From positions 1 through 32,478 of the IMG/VR virus record IMGVR_UViG_3300027736_000147: 32,478 bases of DNA, one strand, 5' to 3'. The position numbers and the translations under genes are program-made. The notes beneath the pieces are model-generated. The model searched no databases, was not told the origin of the DNA, and worked only from the letters and a program-made list of their open reading frames with translations. Of the stretch, positions 21,919 to 30,816 are shown piece after piece (within the stretch, counting starts at the first letter, position 1; each line of letters starts with the position of its first letter). This DNA comes from a virus.

Positions 21919-22319
21919 TTGTGCTTCATCGCAATGATGTTTTCAAGCGTTTTGCCGCCAAAATACGCAGACATTATGAGCATTCCCCATTGGCCGAGTA
22001 GGTTGACGTAGCCCTCATTGGCGTTGTAACCAAAAGCTGACATAAGCGCAAACAGAAAATAACCAACAAAAATAGCGACAAGAGACAAAGGACGAATATT
22101 TTTATTGAGCCAGCTATCAGTTGCATCATCAGCCTTCCAACGCTCAGTAACATTGTTTTGCTCCGTTTTGTAAATTTCTGTTTCGTTTGCCATCTTGGCG
22201 AGTTCGCCATTTTGAGCAAGCGTTGCCAGTTCTAATTGCGCCTTAGCCTTGGCTTCAGGGTCAGGAATCAGTTTGTCAATCAGCTTGTTGCCGATACCTA
22301 GAATTGAATCAAGTAGCAT
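21915..22319 (-). CDS. Holin, GTA/3TM type
   Basis: A 134-residue membrane protein; ATG at 22319 with GGAGG 6 bases upstream is preferred over a longer frame. N-terminal amphipathic part (LDSILGIGNKLIDKLIPDPE), a charged helix, then PLSLVAIFVGYFLFALMSAF (78-97) and LLGQWGMLIMSAYFGGKTL (about 107-125) as transmembrane segments. This matches the 'holin of 3TMs, for gene-transfer release' family, where the 'IPDPEAKAKAQLEL' start and 'RP' before the first span are typical. It would form the pore releasing the endolysin encoded next. Confidence 0.88.
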   Translation of the reverse strand: MLLDSILGIGNKLIDKLIPDPEAKAKAQLELATLAQNGELAKMANETEIYKTEQNNVTERWKADDATDSWLNKNIRPLSLVAIFVGYFLFALMSAFGYNANEGYVNLLGQWGMLIMSAYFGGKTLENIIAMKHK

Positions 22320-22321
22320 GA

Positions 22322-22792
22322 TTACCTCCGCATAAAGTCCACGTATTCCATCGTACCCCAAGCCACTAGCGTGATTACCAAGGACACAAGAACAACGAGC
22401 AGCACCATCTCCACTACTTCGCCAATTTCTTTTTTGCGCTTGGCGGCTGCCTTCTCAGCCTCAATCTCGTCTGCTTTTTGCTGTGCCACGATCCGGTTCC
22501 TCTCTCGTAGGAAGTCCATCCACAAGTTTGTCTTGCCACGCCGCATGAAAGACTTTTTAATTTCTTCCTCCACCTGCTGCATCTCCTCTGCAAGTTGGAT
22601 AAACTGCATTGCCTGCGAGTTTACCGACTGAAAAGACTTTTTGCTCGGCTTTGCCTTTTCCTTCATCACCGCATCTTTGGCATCAAAGAATTGATGGAAA
22701 AGTTCGGAGGCATCTTTCCCCAACGCAATAGCCTGCTTCACGCCTGCTATGGTCGCTCGGGCCGTAGCAATGAGCGTGATGGGGTCAATCAT
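22322..22792 (-). CDS. Coiled-coil protein with C-terminal membrane anchor, lysis cassette
   Basis: A 156-residue protein. Helical start (DPITLIATARATIAGVKQAI), a long charged coiled coil (residues 55-125, rich in Glu/Lys/Gln), and a C-terminal transmembrane helix (VVEMVLLVVLVSLVITLVAWG, about 125-146). It lies between the holin and another small membrane protein, and its stop overlaps the holin ribosome site. Inverted compared with classical i-spanins, whose anchor is N-terminal; it might be a spanin-like fusion partner, a holin regulator or an internal virion protein. Not resolved. Confidence 0.7.
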   Translation of the reverse strand: MIDPITLIATARATIAGVKQAIALGKDASELFHQFFDAKDAVMKEKAKPSKKSFQSVNSQAMQFIQLAEEMQQVEEEIKKSFMRRGKTNLWMDFLRERNRIVAQQKADEIEAEKAAAKRKKEIGEVVEMVLLVVLVSLVITLVAWGTMEYVDFMRR

Positions 22793-22794
22793 GG

Positions 22795-23010
22795 TTACAA
22801 ATTCAGCAACTTCTTAACGAATTCAGCGGCAACACCAGGACCAAGCAACACTACCGCCAGCAGCACATAGATTAAATACTCAATCTTAGTCATGCGCTTT
22901 GAACTTTCATCAAAACGCGCTTGGATTCCTTCATAACGCTGGGCGCAGACTGCCTCGTGAACGCTTAGACGCTTGTCGGTTTCGGTGGCTAACTCGTGTA
23001 CTTGTTCCAT
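22795..23010 (-). CDS. Small coiled-coil membrane protein, XhlA/holin-like
   Basis: A 71-residue protein: coiled-coil N-terminus (LATETDKRLSVHEAVCAQRY, then EGIQARFDESSKRMTKIE) and a membrane helix (YLIYVLLAVVLLGPGVAAEF). The plan, coiled coil plus one span near the C-terminus, matches XhlA-type lysis accessories and small holins. First gene of the lysis cassette after the ejection proteins; 2 bases before the next gene. Confidence 0.7.
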   Translation of the reverse strand: MEQVHELATETDKRLSVHEAVCAQRYEGIQARFDESSKRMTKIEYLIYVLLAVVLLGPGVAAEFVKKLLNL

Positions 23011-23016
23011 GATGTT

Positions 23017-24714
23017 TTACTGAGTTGGTAAATTACCGGCTTTAGCGCCAAGCAATGCAGCCATTTTAGCTGGATCATTACCACTTAATTGAGCAGCCAA
23101 TTGGTTTGCCATAGCAGGTCGTTTAGACAACAATACTGCCAACGTATTTTGGCCGGCCTTGGAGTAAAGCAAAGGTGACGCAGCAAGTGCCGCAAGTGCT
23201 GTAGATGCACCTTGAAATCCTGCCGCACCAGCGCCACCAGAGGCAACAAGTGCTGCAACCAATGCGCGGTATGGAGTTCCAGAATCAGGAACTTTACTTC
23301 CAAGCGCAGTTTTTGCATTCTCAGATAGGTCTTGCATCAAAGCCTCACCTTTGGCAAATTTACCTTTGTCTTTGCTTCTGTCCATTGCCTTAACAGCACT
23401 TTGTAACTGAGCAGGTGAGAATATTCCTTCTTCTGCGCCAAGACCAGCAGCGGCACGTTCTACCCTCTTAAAATTGGCATAGCCGGTATCAATAGCTTTA
23501 AGTTCTTTTGAAAACTGAGGATTACTTCTTGTAACCAATTGTCGAACTTGATCTTGCGCTTCTTTTAAGGCTTCACCAATCAATCGTTGGTCTGCATCCG
23601 TTGATACACCAAGGCGACTAATTGTTTCTCGCAAATCACTTTGGACTTGTTTCAATGTTTGTCCTGTAACAGCGCCCTGTCCTTGAAATTTATTCAAGAC
23701 ATTGTTATCCAACCATTTGTTAAAAAAATCTTTTGAGGCTTGATTGATTGCTCCACCGTCAACCATGTTTCTTAAATTAGAAATTTCAGTTTGAAATGGT
23801 GCATCCTGCACAATCGTCATTTTTGGCAATAATTTTCCATAAGCGTCATCCAGCTTATCTGATGCAAATTGCACAGCTTCTCGGCCAACAACGCCTTCTG
23901 GCAACTTCTCACCAATTGGCGTAAGCGCACGGTTAAACGCAGCCGTGTTAACTTGCTGTGCCGTTCTTGCTTGTGCGTTTTTGATAAAGTCGCCAAGCAC
24001 AGGAACGCTAGTTAAGGCTTCTTCTCCGCGCTTGTAAGCGCCGCCAAGAATTTGGCCAGGCGTAGGCACAACGCCTTCTTTCATTAAGGCTTGGATTTGT
24101 GGAGAAATGGTAGGACTAATAACGGCTGCGGCTGGTTTAATCAATGCATTGATTGGGTTTGTAAGCTGAGATGCTTGTGCAAGTGCATTGCTTGTTTTCC
24201 CCAAATTAGCTGCTTTGGCACCAGCACCAGCACCACCCAACAACATTGAAACATCTCCAGCCACCCGAAATGGATCTTCTTCCATTGTTCTAGCAAAACC
24301 TTGAGCAGACCCATAAGTGTTGGCGTAATCTCGCCCAACAGCGCCAGCAACATTTTGCGCTCGTTGCAGTGCCGCAGGATTTCCTAAAGGGTTGTACGGT
24401 GATTGTTCAAACGCAGTCAGACCACGCTGCACTGGAGCAGGCATAGCGTTGTAAAAACCGCCAGCGACAACATCGCCCAATGCTTGTGCAGTATCTAAAG
24501 GATGTGCAACTGCTTCAGAAATGCCACCAATAGTGTTTTTGTACAAACTACTAGGGGCATTCATCAACATTTTTATAGGATCAAATCCTTTTGATTGAGC
24601 GCTTTCCTCAGCCTTGGCCTGCTGATATGCTTTTGCAACCGTATCAAAATCGGCTGTTCCTTTTTTTTGGCTATTGTCAACGATCCATTTAGCGTATTGG
24701 TCAGCAGTAGCCAT
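23017..24714 (-). CDS. Internal virion/DNA-ejection protein, P22 gp16 slot
   Basis: A 565-residue protein; ATG at 24714 preceded by GGAG (the longer frame to 24774 overlaps the upstream gene). Begins MATADQYAKWIVDNSQKKGT and DFDTVAKAYQQAK, an N-terminal module repeated in many phage injection proteins. Long helical, Ala/Gly/Gln-rich middle; a Gly/Ala hydrophobic patch (ALVAALVASGGAGAAGF, about residues 510-526) may be membrane-active; C-terminal helical region. P22 gp16 has 609 residues and is last in the gp7-gp20-gp16 order; this gene is in the corresponding place. Such proteins leave the virion with DNA and span the cell envelope. Identity is by position and composition. Confidence 0.75.
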   Translation of the reverse strand: MATADQYAKWIVDNSQKKGTADFDTVAKAYQQAKAEESAQSKGFDPIKMLMNAPSSLYKNTIGGISEAVAHPLDTAQALGDVVAGGFYNAMPAPVQRGLTAFEQSPYNPLGNPAALQRAQNVAGAVGRDYANTYGSAQGFARTMEEDPFRVAGDVSMLLGGAGAGAKAANLGKTSNALAQASQLTNPINALIKPAAAVISPTISPQIQALMKEGVVPTPGQILGGAYKRGEEALTSVPVLGDFIKNAQARTAQQVNTAAFNRALTPIGEKLPEGVVGREAVQFASDKLDDAYGKLLPKMTIVQDAPFQTEISNLRNMVDGGAINQASKDFFNKWLDNNVLNKFQGQGAVTGQTLKQVQSDLRETISRLGVSTDADQRLIGEALKEAQDQVRQLVTRSNPQFSKELKAIDTGYANFKRVERAAAGLGAEEGIFSPAQLQSAVKAMDRSKDKGKFAKGEALMQDLSENAKTALGSKVPDSGTPYRALVAALVASGGAGAAGFQGASTALAALAASPLLYSKAGQNTLAVLLSKRPAMANQLAAQLSGNDPAKMAALLGAKAGNLPTQ

Positions 24715-24715
24715 A

Positions 24716-26212
24716 TTATTCTCCAAGAATCTTGTCGGCTTTGGCTCTATCATCACTAACAGCAGCAGGAACAACTGTTGGTGCTTTTGGAACTAATTTT
24801 CCTGCTTTTCCAGCAGCAATTTGAGCAGCAGAAATTACGTTTTTCAAACGTGCTTCCTTATCCTTTATTTGTTTTGGCCCATCACCAACCGAAGGAAAAT
24901 ACGAACTTCTATAGCCTTCAAGTTGTTCTTTTGTATATGCTGCACCAGTTCCAAGAGTCAATGCAGCATCAAGCATATCTAACTGTGCTGATTCCACACG
25001 TTGCCGCGCTTCTGGCGTCAATGTGTTTGCCAAAGGCGTTGACAGTTTAGCCAGTGCTGATGTCAATACACCAGGTTTTGCTGCATTGGGATCATCTACC
25101 AAAGCCTGAGTTAATTGACTTTGAGAAAACTCCAAACGCTGCAACAGAGTTGCGGCTTTACGTTCGCCTTCAGTAGTTCCACCAGCAGACTTGCCAACAA
25201 ACGGCACACCAGCGGCTGGCGCTGCGCGGCCATCAGTAACGCCTACAGATCCACGGCCAGCACCGGCAGCAGAAGCCGCAGCAGCAGGAGTAACGCTGCC
25301 AACCATCAAAGGCGTAAGTGCGCGTGTACGTTTGTCCACGGCGTAGTATTCGCCGTCAGCGTTTTGAATCAACTCATGGCCTGGGTTGTCTTTTTCCCAT
25401 TTAAATTTCTGTTGGTCAAATGCCAAACGATCACGAGCAGCTTGCGCTGTTGCACCAAGATCTTTGATCTGTTGGTCATAAATGGCGCGATTTGGACTTC
25501 CTGGCGGTAATGCGTCACGTTCCATTATGAGTTTTTTTACATCAGTAGGTACAGGAGGCGCAGCAGGCGCTTGAGTAAAGGTTCCCGTTTTTGGGTTGTA
25601 AACGGAACTGCTTGCTCCAACAACTTGAGGCTTCATGCTATCAAGAATTTGACTAACGCCTTGCATTGACTTCAAGCGCAAATCATCAAATGTGCCCGTC
25701 TGAATAGCATTTTGCAAAGTAGCAAGACCTTTTTCGGGTGTTGCACCTACGCTTTTAAGGTAAGGCCCAATTACTGGGTCAGCGTGTACAGACTGATGCA
25801 ATTGCAAATACGCCTCCGGCGTATCTGCTCTAAGATAGGCTTCTGGAAGCATTGCTAATTTTTTAGATAGCAACTCCGTGCTTTTAATATCTCTTTCAGT
25901 TTGTGCATTCTTGTACTCAAGTTGATTCTTGAGAACAGCAGGAATCTGACTGCCAGCACCACCTGACGCCAAAGCAGATGTAATTTTTTTATAGTCAACT
26001 TCTCCAGTTTCAGGATTTGTTGCCGAGGCATAAGCAGCATTCAAAGCATTGGCTTGAACATCTTGTCGTTGAGCCTGTGCAAGTTGGTACTGTGCCAAAG
26101 CATTTTGGTTCTGACCAACATTCAACTGCTGCATTTTTGCATACTGAGCAAAGGGATCAGGTGGTGGTTGGAACTGGTAGCCCTGTGCGATTAGTGCGTT
26201 TAGATCAGCCAT
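24716..26212 (-). CDS. DNA-ejection/internal virion protein, P22 gp20 slot
   Basis: A 498-residue, helix-rich, Gln/Ala-rich protein (AKMQQLNVGQNQNALAQYQL, then AQAQRQDVQANALNAAYA) near the start, with disordered Pro/Ala/Gly linkers (VTPAAAASAAGAGRGSVGV) around 310-350 and a helical C-terminal domain (SQLTQALVDDPNAAKPGVLT, then TLTPEARQRVESAQLDMLDA). P22 gp20 has 471 residues; this gene sits in the same slot, between the gp7- and gp16-type genes. Probably part of the ejection complex. 3 bases from the gp7-like gene's stop. No catalytic motif seen. Confidence 0.72.
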   Translation of the reverse strand: MADLNALIAQGYQFQPPPDPFAQYAKMQQLNVGQNQNALAQYQLAQAQRQDVQANALNAAYASATNPETGEVDYKKITSALASGGAGSQIPAVLKNQLEYKNAQTERDIKSTELLSKKLAMLPEAYLRADTPEAYLQLHQSVHADPVIGPYLKSVGATPEKGLATLQNAIQTGTFDDLRLKSMQGVSQILDSMKPQVVGASSSVYNPKTGTFTQAPAAPPVPTDVKKLIMERDALPPGSPNRAIYDQQIKDLGATAQAARDRLAFDQQKFKWEKDNPGHELIQNADGEYYAVDKRTRALTPLMVGSVTPAAAASAAGAGRGSVGVTDGRAAPAAGVPFVGKSAGGTTEGERKAATLLQRLEFSQSQLTQALVDDPNAAKPGVLTSALAKLSTPLANTLTPEARQRVESAQLDMLDAALTLGTGAAYTKEQLEGYRSSYFPSVGDGPKQIKDKEARLKNVISAAQIAAGKAGKLVPKAPTVVPAAVSDDRAKADKILGE

Positions 26213-26214
26213 GA

Positions 26215-26961
26215 TTAACGTCCTTGGTAGGTTCCATCGTAATAATTTACGGCATATCCTGGCATACTAACTGGGCCTTTATTTTTAGCCAACCAATTAT
26301 TAAAATTGGTTTGATTTTGGTATCCAGTTGCAGCAGACGTAAGACCACCAGCCAAACTATTAGCCGCACCCAATTGACCAGCGGCAGCAGCATTGCCAGC
26401 AGCCATGTACGCATTACCTGCGTTTGTGGCATAGTTGCCAGTATTGCCAGCCTGATTACTTGCCGCAGCTTGGCCTGATGACATCAAATTACCTAAAGAT
26501 TGAAGTCGTGCTGCTCGTTCAGCTTGGTATCTGGCAAACGCATTGCCGTACTCTTGCGAAGCAGATCCTTGGGCGTAGTCTTGCAAGCCCTTCATGGTGC
26601 CACCAGAGATCAAGCCACCACGGCTAGCACCCTGATGTTTAAGCAACTTCATGCCCTCGTTTAATCGAAAAGCGTAGCCAGGGTCTGCTTGGTAATCAGT
26701 CATGCTGAAGTCCCTGCCGTACCTGCCATAATCAGCAGCACCAGCGTTTCCACCAAGCCCAAGCAGTTCCATCAATCGGTTTTGACCAGTCAGACCAGCC
26801 TGCCTGTAAGGTTCCTGCAAGGCTAGTTGCTTGTCTAGCGCAGCAGCCTGCAAGTCAGCAGAACGATTTGCCGCATCAGCTTGCGTTCGTGCTGCCGATT
26901 GACTACCAAAATAACCTAAAGCAGCACCACCAATAGTTGCACCAGCTACCCAAAAAGTCAT
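26215..26961 (-). CDS. DNA transfer protein, P22 gp7-like
   Basis: A 248-residue protein (P22 gp7: 229). The opening MTFWVAGATIGGAALGYFGS with GG..G.......A is the family hallmark, followed by a helical stretch (ADAANRSADLQAAALDKQLA), then QEPYRQAGLTGQNRLMELLG and DFSMTDYQADPGYAFRLNEG, GASRGGLISGGTMKGLQDYA: the DNA transfer protein p32/gp7 pattern. The C-terminal half is Gly/Asn/Ala-rich and helical. It would be injected ahead of the DNA to help form a conduit. Its ATG overlaps the cupin gene stop (ATGA). Confidence 0.85.
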   Translation of the reverse strand: MTFWVAGATIGGAALGYFGSQSAARTQADAANRSADLQAAALDKQLALQEPYRQAGLTGQNRLMELLGLGGNAGAADYGRYGRDFSMTDYQADPGYAFRLNEGMKLLKHQGASRGGLISGGTMKGLQDYAQGSASQEYGNAFARYQAERAARLQSLGNLMSSGQAAASNQAGNTGNYATNAGNAYMAAGNAAAAGQLGAANSLAGGLTSAATGYQNQTNFNNWLAKNKGPVSMPGYAVNYYDGTYQGR

Positions 26962-27419
26962 AACAACACCTCAATTGGTTGATGTTTAATTTTATTACCA
27001 GGACTATAGTTGTTGCTGGCTTCTTCTTCAACTAGTTCAGATTCAGCTTCTTCAACAGTTTTAGCCTCAATAGCATGAAAAGTCATACAAAGCGCATCAG
27101 TTATTGCATAAACTGCACGTTTTGTTCCTGGTTTGCTTGAAAACAAGTGAGGACCAGTAACCTCTTGAACGCCATCATCCGTTGTAATGGCTACAGTGCC
27201 AGACACAATCAAATAAAAATGTTCTTTTTTGTGTACAGCACCAACAACTAAAACTCCAGCCTCACGAAAAACCTCTCGGCAGTACATTCCACCGTGAAAA
27301 TAATGCGTAGTTTTAGGTTGGTATTGTGGAAAGTTGGACAATTCTACTTGCAGTGCGGCAACCTTGCCCCGCATATCCGTAGCAACATTGAATCCAGCGC
27401 CGTAGGTGACTTGCATCAT
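26958..27419 (-). CDS. Cupin-fold protein in virion assembly cluster (P22 gp14 slot)
   Basis: A 153-residue protein with start ATG at 27419 (TAATG overlap with the upstream stop). The middle is a cupin barrel: HYFHGGMYCREVFREAGVLV, VHKKEHFYLIVSGTVAITT with conserved His and Glu, then GPHLFSSKPGTKRAVYAI. Candidate metal ligands: the two His and Glu of HKKEH plus His of GPHLF. The C-terminal 35 residues are Glu-rich (EEAESELVEEEAS) and disordered. P22 encodes gp14, an assembly factor, here between needle and gp7. A cupin in this place is unusual: either a metal-binding assembly factor or a small enzyme carried by the phage. Confidence 0.72.
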   Translation of the reverse strand: MMQVTYGAGFNVATDMRGKVAALQVELSNFPQYQPKTTHYFHGGMYCREVFREAGVLVVGAVHKKEHFYLIVSGTVAITTDDGVQEVTGPHLFSSKPGTKRAVYAITDALCMTFHAIEAKTVEEAESELVEEEASNNYSPGNKIKHQPIEVLL

Positions 27420-28114
27420 TATCCCACTACCCAAGAAGTACCGTTGTCAAACACGGGGCAAACCACAGTTCCACCACCAACGGGTGCGGCCAAGAACATG
27501 GGTGCTAAAGCATTAGTTACCCAAGCCCTACGCCCTTGAGTCCCTGCTGTTGGCAGAGTTGCGACTGTGTATGCTACTCCAGAGCCTGTACCGCCATTAG
27601 CCACCGGCAATATACCGCTGACCTGACTGGTTAGACTAACTCCGCTAAGAGTGCCGCCAAGGGTTAAATTGCCTGAACTAGTGACCGTTCCTGTTAGCGT
27701 GATGCCATTAACCGTGCCTGTGCCGGTTACGCTGGTTACGGCAGTTGATGTAATTGTAAAGTTAGGGTAAGTACCAGTAACAACATTGGTTCCAGCGCCT
27801 GTCAACACCACCGTTTGGTCAGGCAAAGTATTGGTTATCGTAATAGAGCCAGAGCCATTGGCAACTGATATGCCGGTACCAGCAAACAATGTTCTAAGGG
27901 AATACCCTGTTCCGTTACCAATTAACAGTTGACCATTGATTGGCGTTGTTCCCAAACCCGTGCCACCGTTAGCTACTCCCAAGATGCCGGTTCCAGCGCC
28001 AACAAAAGAATAAACGCTGTTGAACCACATGAACCACTCACGGGAAACCGTGTTGGTCTGCAAGTCCACCAACGGAACCCGTGGGGCTGGGATTTGTGAA
28101 GGAGATGCGGCCAT
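27419..28114 (-). CDS. Gly/Thr-rich tail-tip/fibre-like protein in needle slot
   Basis: A 231-residue protein. N-terminal part (PAPRVPLVDLQTNTVSREWF, then MWFNSVYSFVG) looks like an attachment domain; the rest is repeats of VANGGTG (about residues 47-53 and 172-178) and alternating Thr/Gly/Asn strands (TVNGITLTGTVTSSGNLTLG), as in fibre shafts. It lies where P22 encodes the tail needle gp26 (233 residues), but has no coiled-coil needle sequence. Likely a short tail fibre or plug that closes the gp10 hexamer; inference from position and length. TAATG overlap with the gp10-like gene. Confidence 0.7.
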   Translation of the reverse strand: MAASPSQIPAPRVPLVDLQTNTVSREWFMWFNSVYSFVGAGTGILGVANGGTGLGTTPINGQLLIGNGTGYSLRTLFAGTGISVANGSGSITITNTLPDQTVVLTGAGTNVVTGTYPNFTITSTAVTSVTGTGTVNGITLTGTVTSSGNLTLGGTLSGVSLTSQVSGILPVANGGTGSGVAYTVATLPTAGTQGRRAWVTNALAPMFLAAPVGGGTVVCPVFDNGTSWVVG

Positions 28115-29664
28115 TATGCGTTGGTCGGTGACATTAGCAACTCAGCGCCCATGATGGCAATCTTCACGGGATCGGTGCCAGACACCTCGTAAACACGGTC
28201 ACGTATTTTGAGCGTCATACCTAATCTGCGCCATATTGTGCGGTAACCATACTGACCAATAGCGCCCATCTCGCGCCAATGCTCATTGGACCATGTATGG
28301 CCGCCGTCATCCGACCAGCGCAACATTGCCTGCGGGTTGTAATTGTCAGGCAGACTTGGGATAGTTGTCAGCAACGCACCACTCTCGGTTGTCAGATAAA
28401 CAGCCGACTCAGTTGTCAGGTAGTCTGCTGGGTAAACAGTCAGGCCAACGCCAGTCTCGCAATCGAGTTGCAAACTGTGCTGCGCGGTACGTTTAAGGTT
28501 GTTCTGGCCGGTAGGAAGCGCACGCCATGAACGAAGCCACTTTTGGATGCTGCCGTTGTCATCGTAAACATCCAAGTCCAACGTGTAGATGTTGCCGTTT
28601 TCAAAGTCACCCACAACAATGTTGCCGCCAAAGTTACATTGGCAGTTGCTACGATGGCGGGTGAAATTGCCATTCTCAAATCCCGCACGCTCATGCCAGG
28701 CTTGGGTGGACACATCGTAGACCCATGTGGCATTGGCACTTGGGAACGTCAGCACATAAAAAGAATGGCCTTCCTGCTGGTAGGTATAGGCTAGTGCATC
28801 GGCAATGTTGCCGTATTGTGCGATTGCATACTCAATTGCATGGGTTGATACCCGAAGCCCGGCATATCCATTTGCCTTGTAAACAATACCCTGACCACGG
28901 GCGTCTGTGCCGAGCCAGAACAGGGTATTGTCCAGCTTGGCTACCGAGAAGGCGGCTACACAGCCAATCTCGTTAAAAGCGCCTTGGATGGGCGTTAATG
29001 GGAAGTTGGCAAGGCCAGCGTTGTACCAAACCTCAACCGAGTCCGTTCCAAACACCCAAAGCTGTCGGTGGTCACAATTGATCGCCACCACGCCATCGGG
29101 TGAGCCATCTGCACTAGAAAAGAACAAAGGGTCAAACACCAGCGGGTAAATGTAGTCACCATTTGCTGGGTTGACCGTATCCACAGACCACAAGCGCTGG
29201 CTGTTGGGTTCATTAAAAATGAATTGGTTGTCCAAATAACCAACAGTCACAGCGCCAGGGAAGTTTTCATCCGTGATTGCGTCAAACTCGTCGGTTGGCT
29301 CGTAGTAGGTGTAGCTTGGGCCGTTGCAGGCAAAGAAGATCACCGCACCATTGTCAGCAATAGATACGGGTCCAGTGCCTGACACATCGCCAATCTTGAC
29401 CGGCGTAGAAGTCAATCCTGTGAGTTTGTAGACCTCGGTGCCTGACACGACATAGAAGTCGCTGCCATTGGTTTGATGCGCCCACAGTCCACGAATTGGG
29501 CCGGTGCCTACAGTTTGCAGAAAGTTCAGACCTGGCGCACGATTCAGAAACCCAGCCTCTTTACCACCCTCCGGCACAATCTCAGGAAACAGGTTGACCA
29601 TGCGGTTATCCGCAGCGTTGATACTGCGGGCAACATACGATGAACCAAGGATGGGCGTCTTCAT
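28114..29664 (-). CDS. Packaged DNA stabilisation/head-closure protein, P22 gp10-like
   Basis: A 516-residue protein (P22 gp10: 472). The start KTPILGSSYVARSINAADNR and MVNLFPEIVP, then RAPGLNF and GLWAHQTNGSDFYVVSGTEVY, are the Phage_stabilise/gp10 signature, followed by a beta-propeller-like series of 'YLDNQFIF', 'DHRQLWVFGTDSVEVWYNAG', 'DNTLFWLG' blades and a C-terminal strand region with YLTTESAVYLTTESGALLT repeats. gp10 forms a hexamer below the gp4 ring and plugs the portal after packaging. Downstream of the gp4-like gene in the correct P22 order. Confidence 0.92.
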   Translation of the reverse strand: MKTPILGSSYVARSINAADNRMVNLFPEIVPEGGKEAGFLNRAPGLNFLQTVGTGPIRGLWAHQTNGSDFYVVSGTEVYKLTGLTSTPVKIGDVSGTGPVSIADNGAVIFFACNGPSYTYYEPTDEFDAITDENFPGAVTVGYLDNQFIFNEPNSQRLWSVDTVNPANGDYIYPLVFDPLFFSSADGSPDGVVAINCDHRQLWVFGTDSVEVWYNAGLANFPLTPIQGAFNEIGCVAAFSVAKLDNTLFWLGTDARGQGIVYKANGYAGLRVSTHAIEYAIAQYGNIADALAYTYQQEGHSFYVLTFPSANATWVYDVSTQAWHERAGFENGNFTRHRSNCQCNFGGNIVVGDFENGNIYTLDLDVYDDNGSIQKWLRSWRALPTGQNNLKRTAQHSLQLDCETGVGLTVYPADYLTTESAVYLTTESGALLTTIPSLPDNYNPQAMLRWSDDGGHTWSNEHWREMGAIGQYGYRTIWRRLGMTLKIRDRVYEVSGTDPVKIAIMGAELLMSPTNA

Positions 29665-29667
29665 GGC

Positions 29668-29814
29668 TTAATCGGCAGGCAGTGCGGTGTTACCTTCAGC
29701 AACCCAGTCCAAGTACACGCGGTAGTCAGAGTTGTTTGAGTCTTGAGGAATAATGGCGTTGTCAGCCAATCGACGGATGAAAGTCTCACCAAGACCTAAA
29801 TAAATTTGGTACAT
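29668..29814 (-). CDS. Small 48-residue phage protein (fibre-associated XkdW-like tail)
   Basis: Starts [16 protein letters not shown] and continues [20 protein letters not shown], ending NTALPAD. The block 'IP.D..N.DYR.YL.W..EGNT..P' is the conserved motif seen at the end of many phage tail-associated small proteins and fibre-assembly proteins. It fits exactly between the fibre gene (2-base gap) and gp10-like gene (3-base gap). Missed by length-limited searches. Confidence 0.75.
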   Translation of the reverse strand: MYQIYLGLGETFIRRLADNAIIPQDSNNSDYRVYLDWVAEGNTALPAD

Positions 29815-29816
29815 GA

Positions 29817-30815
29817 TTAAAGTTCCGAGTTAAGACTGAAATAGGCTTGCGCGGTTGCGCTGTGTGCAGTGCTTTGGTATGCAACACCGAAACCTGTTGC
29901 GGCTCCGTAAGTGGTAAAAGAATACACCGCGCCTGTTCCTGACGGAACGCTTACCGCGCTAACAGTTGGGGTAGCACGCATCGCCGTTCTAGGAACGATA
30001 GGATTGGTGAACGTAGAAGTCCCCACTACAGTGCCATATTGCCCGTAGTATCGGCTTGCCAAAGTCAGTTCCGTTGAGTATGGCCTGTAGTCAAACGATG
30101 TGTTGGCAGCGCCCTTCTCAATCTGCACACCCGTGATGGTGATGCTGGATGTGGCTGTTGATGTGCATGAGAACACGATCATCAGCCCATTGGCTGACGC
30201 ATTGGTTCCCAAAGCAAATGTGAACGTCTTGAGTGCAAGAGCCGAGGTGGTCGTAAAAGTTCCTGTGGCAATGGAAGTTGCCCCAGTAGTAAAACTTGTG
30301 GTAAGGCTTGGTGCTTGCCAGGTATTGGCACTATTTGCGTAATATGCAGTCCATGTGACCGTGGCCGAGTTGCTGGTGGCTATATATGCTTGTACAGCTA
30401 CTGTTTGGTTATGTAGGTCAGCCACGTTGATGGCTTCAATTCGCTGCCCAATTGCCAATTCAGTATTGCTGGCATTGTTTGCGGTTACGGTCAACGCATA
30501 CTGAGGAACGCCGCTGGTGGGCAATGTTGTAGCCGCAACCGCTGAAGTGAACGCGCACGTAGTGCCGCTACCTTGGGCTATCCACCGATCAGTAACGTAG
30601 GCATTGGCGTAATTGGTTCCAGCCCCAGCAGAAATTCCGGTGTACTGCCTTACGTTAAATGCGCCGTTGATAATGCGGTTCTTAAACCCAAACGTGTTGG
30701 CGAACAGGTTGGCATTTGTAATCTTGCTAGTAACGCCGCTTTGAACAACTGGGTAAACATCATCCGCAAGACTAGATGTGACTGCCGGTAGGGCTGTAAT
30801 TGCAACAGTGCTCAT
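29817..30815 (-). CDS. Tail fibre-type protein with carbohydrate-binding-like C-terminus
   Basis: A 332-residue protein. Residues 40-80 have [15 protein letters not shown] and [14 protein letters not shown]: the 'NRI(I)NG.F.V.QR...YT.DRW' motif of many phage tail fibre and structural proteins, usually preceding a jelly-roll, carbohydrate-binding-type domain. The rest is Thr/Ser/Ala-rich strands and a segment '[20 protein letters not shown]', which closes that domain. It probably forms part of the adsorption apparatus. An odd place for a fibre, between gp4 and gp10 homologues. Confidence 0.75.
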   Translation of the reverse strand: MSTVAITALPAVTSSLADDVYPVVQSGVTSKITNANLFANTFGFKNRIINGAFNVRQYTGISAGAGTNYANAYVTDRWIAQGSGTTCAFTSAVAATTLPTSGVPQYALTVTANNASNTELAIGQRIEAINVADLHNQTVAVQAYIATSNSATVTWTAYYANSANTWQAPSLTTSFTTGATSIATGTFTTTSALALKTFTFALGTNASANGLMIVFSCTSTATSSITITGVQIEKGAANTSFDYRPYSTELTLASRYYGQYGTVVGTSTFTNPIVPRTAMRATPTVSAVSVPSGTGAVYSFTTYGAATGFGVAYQSTAHSATAQAYFSLNSEL

Positions 30816-30816
30816 A

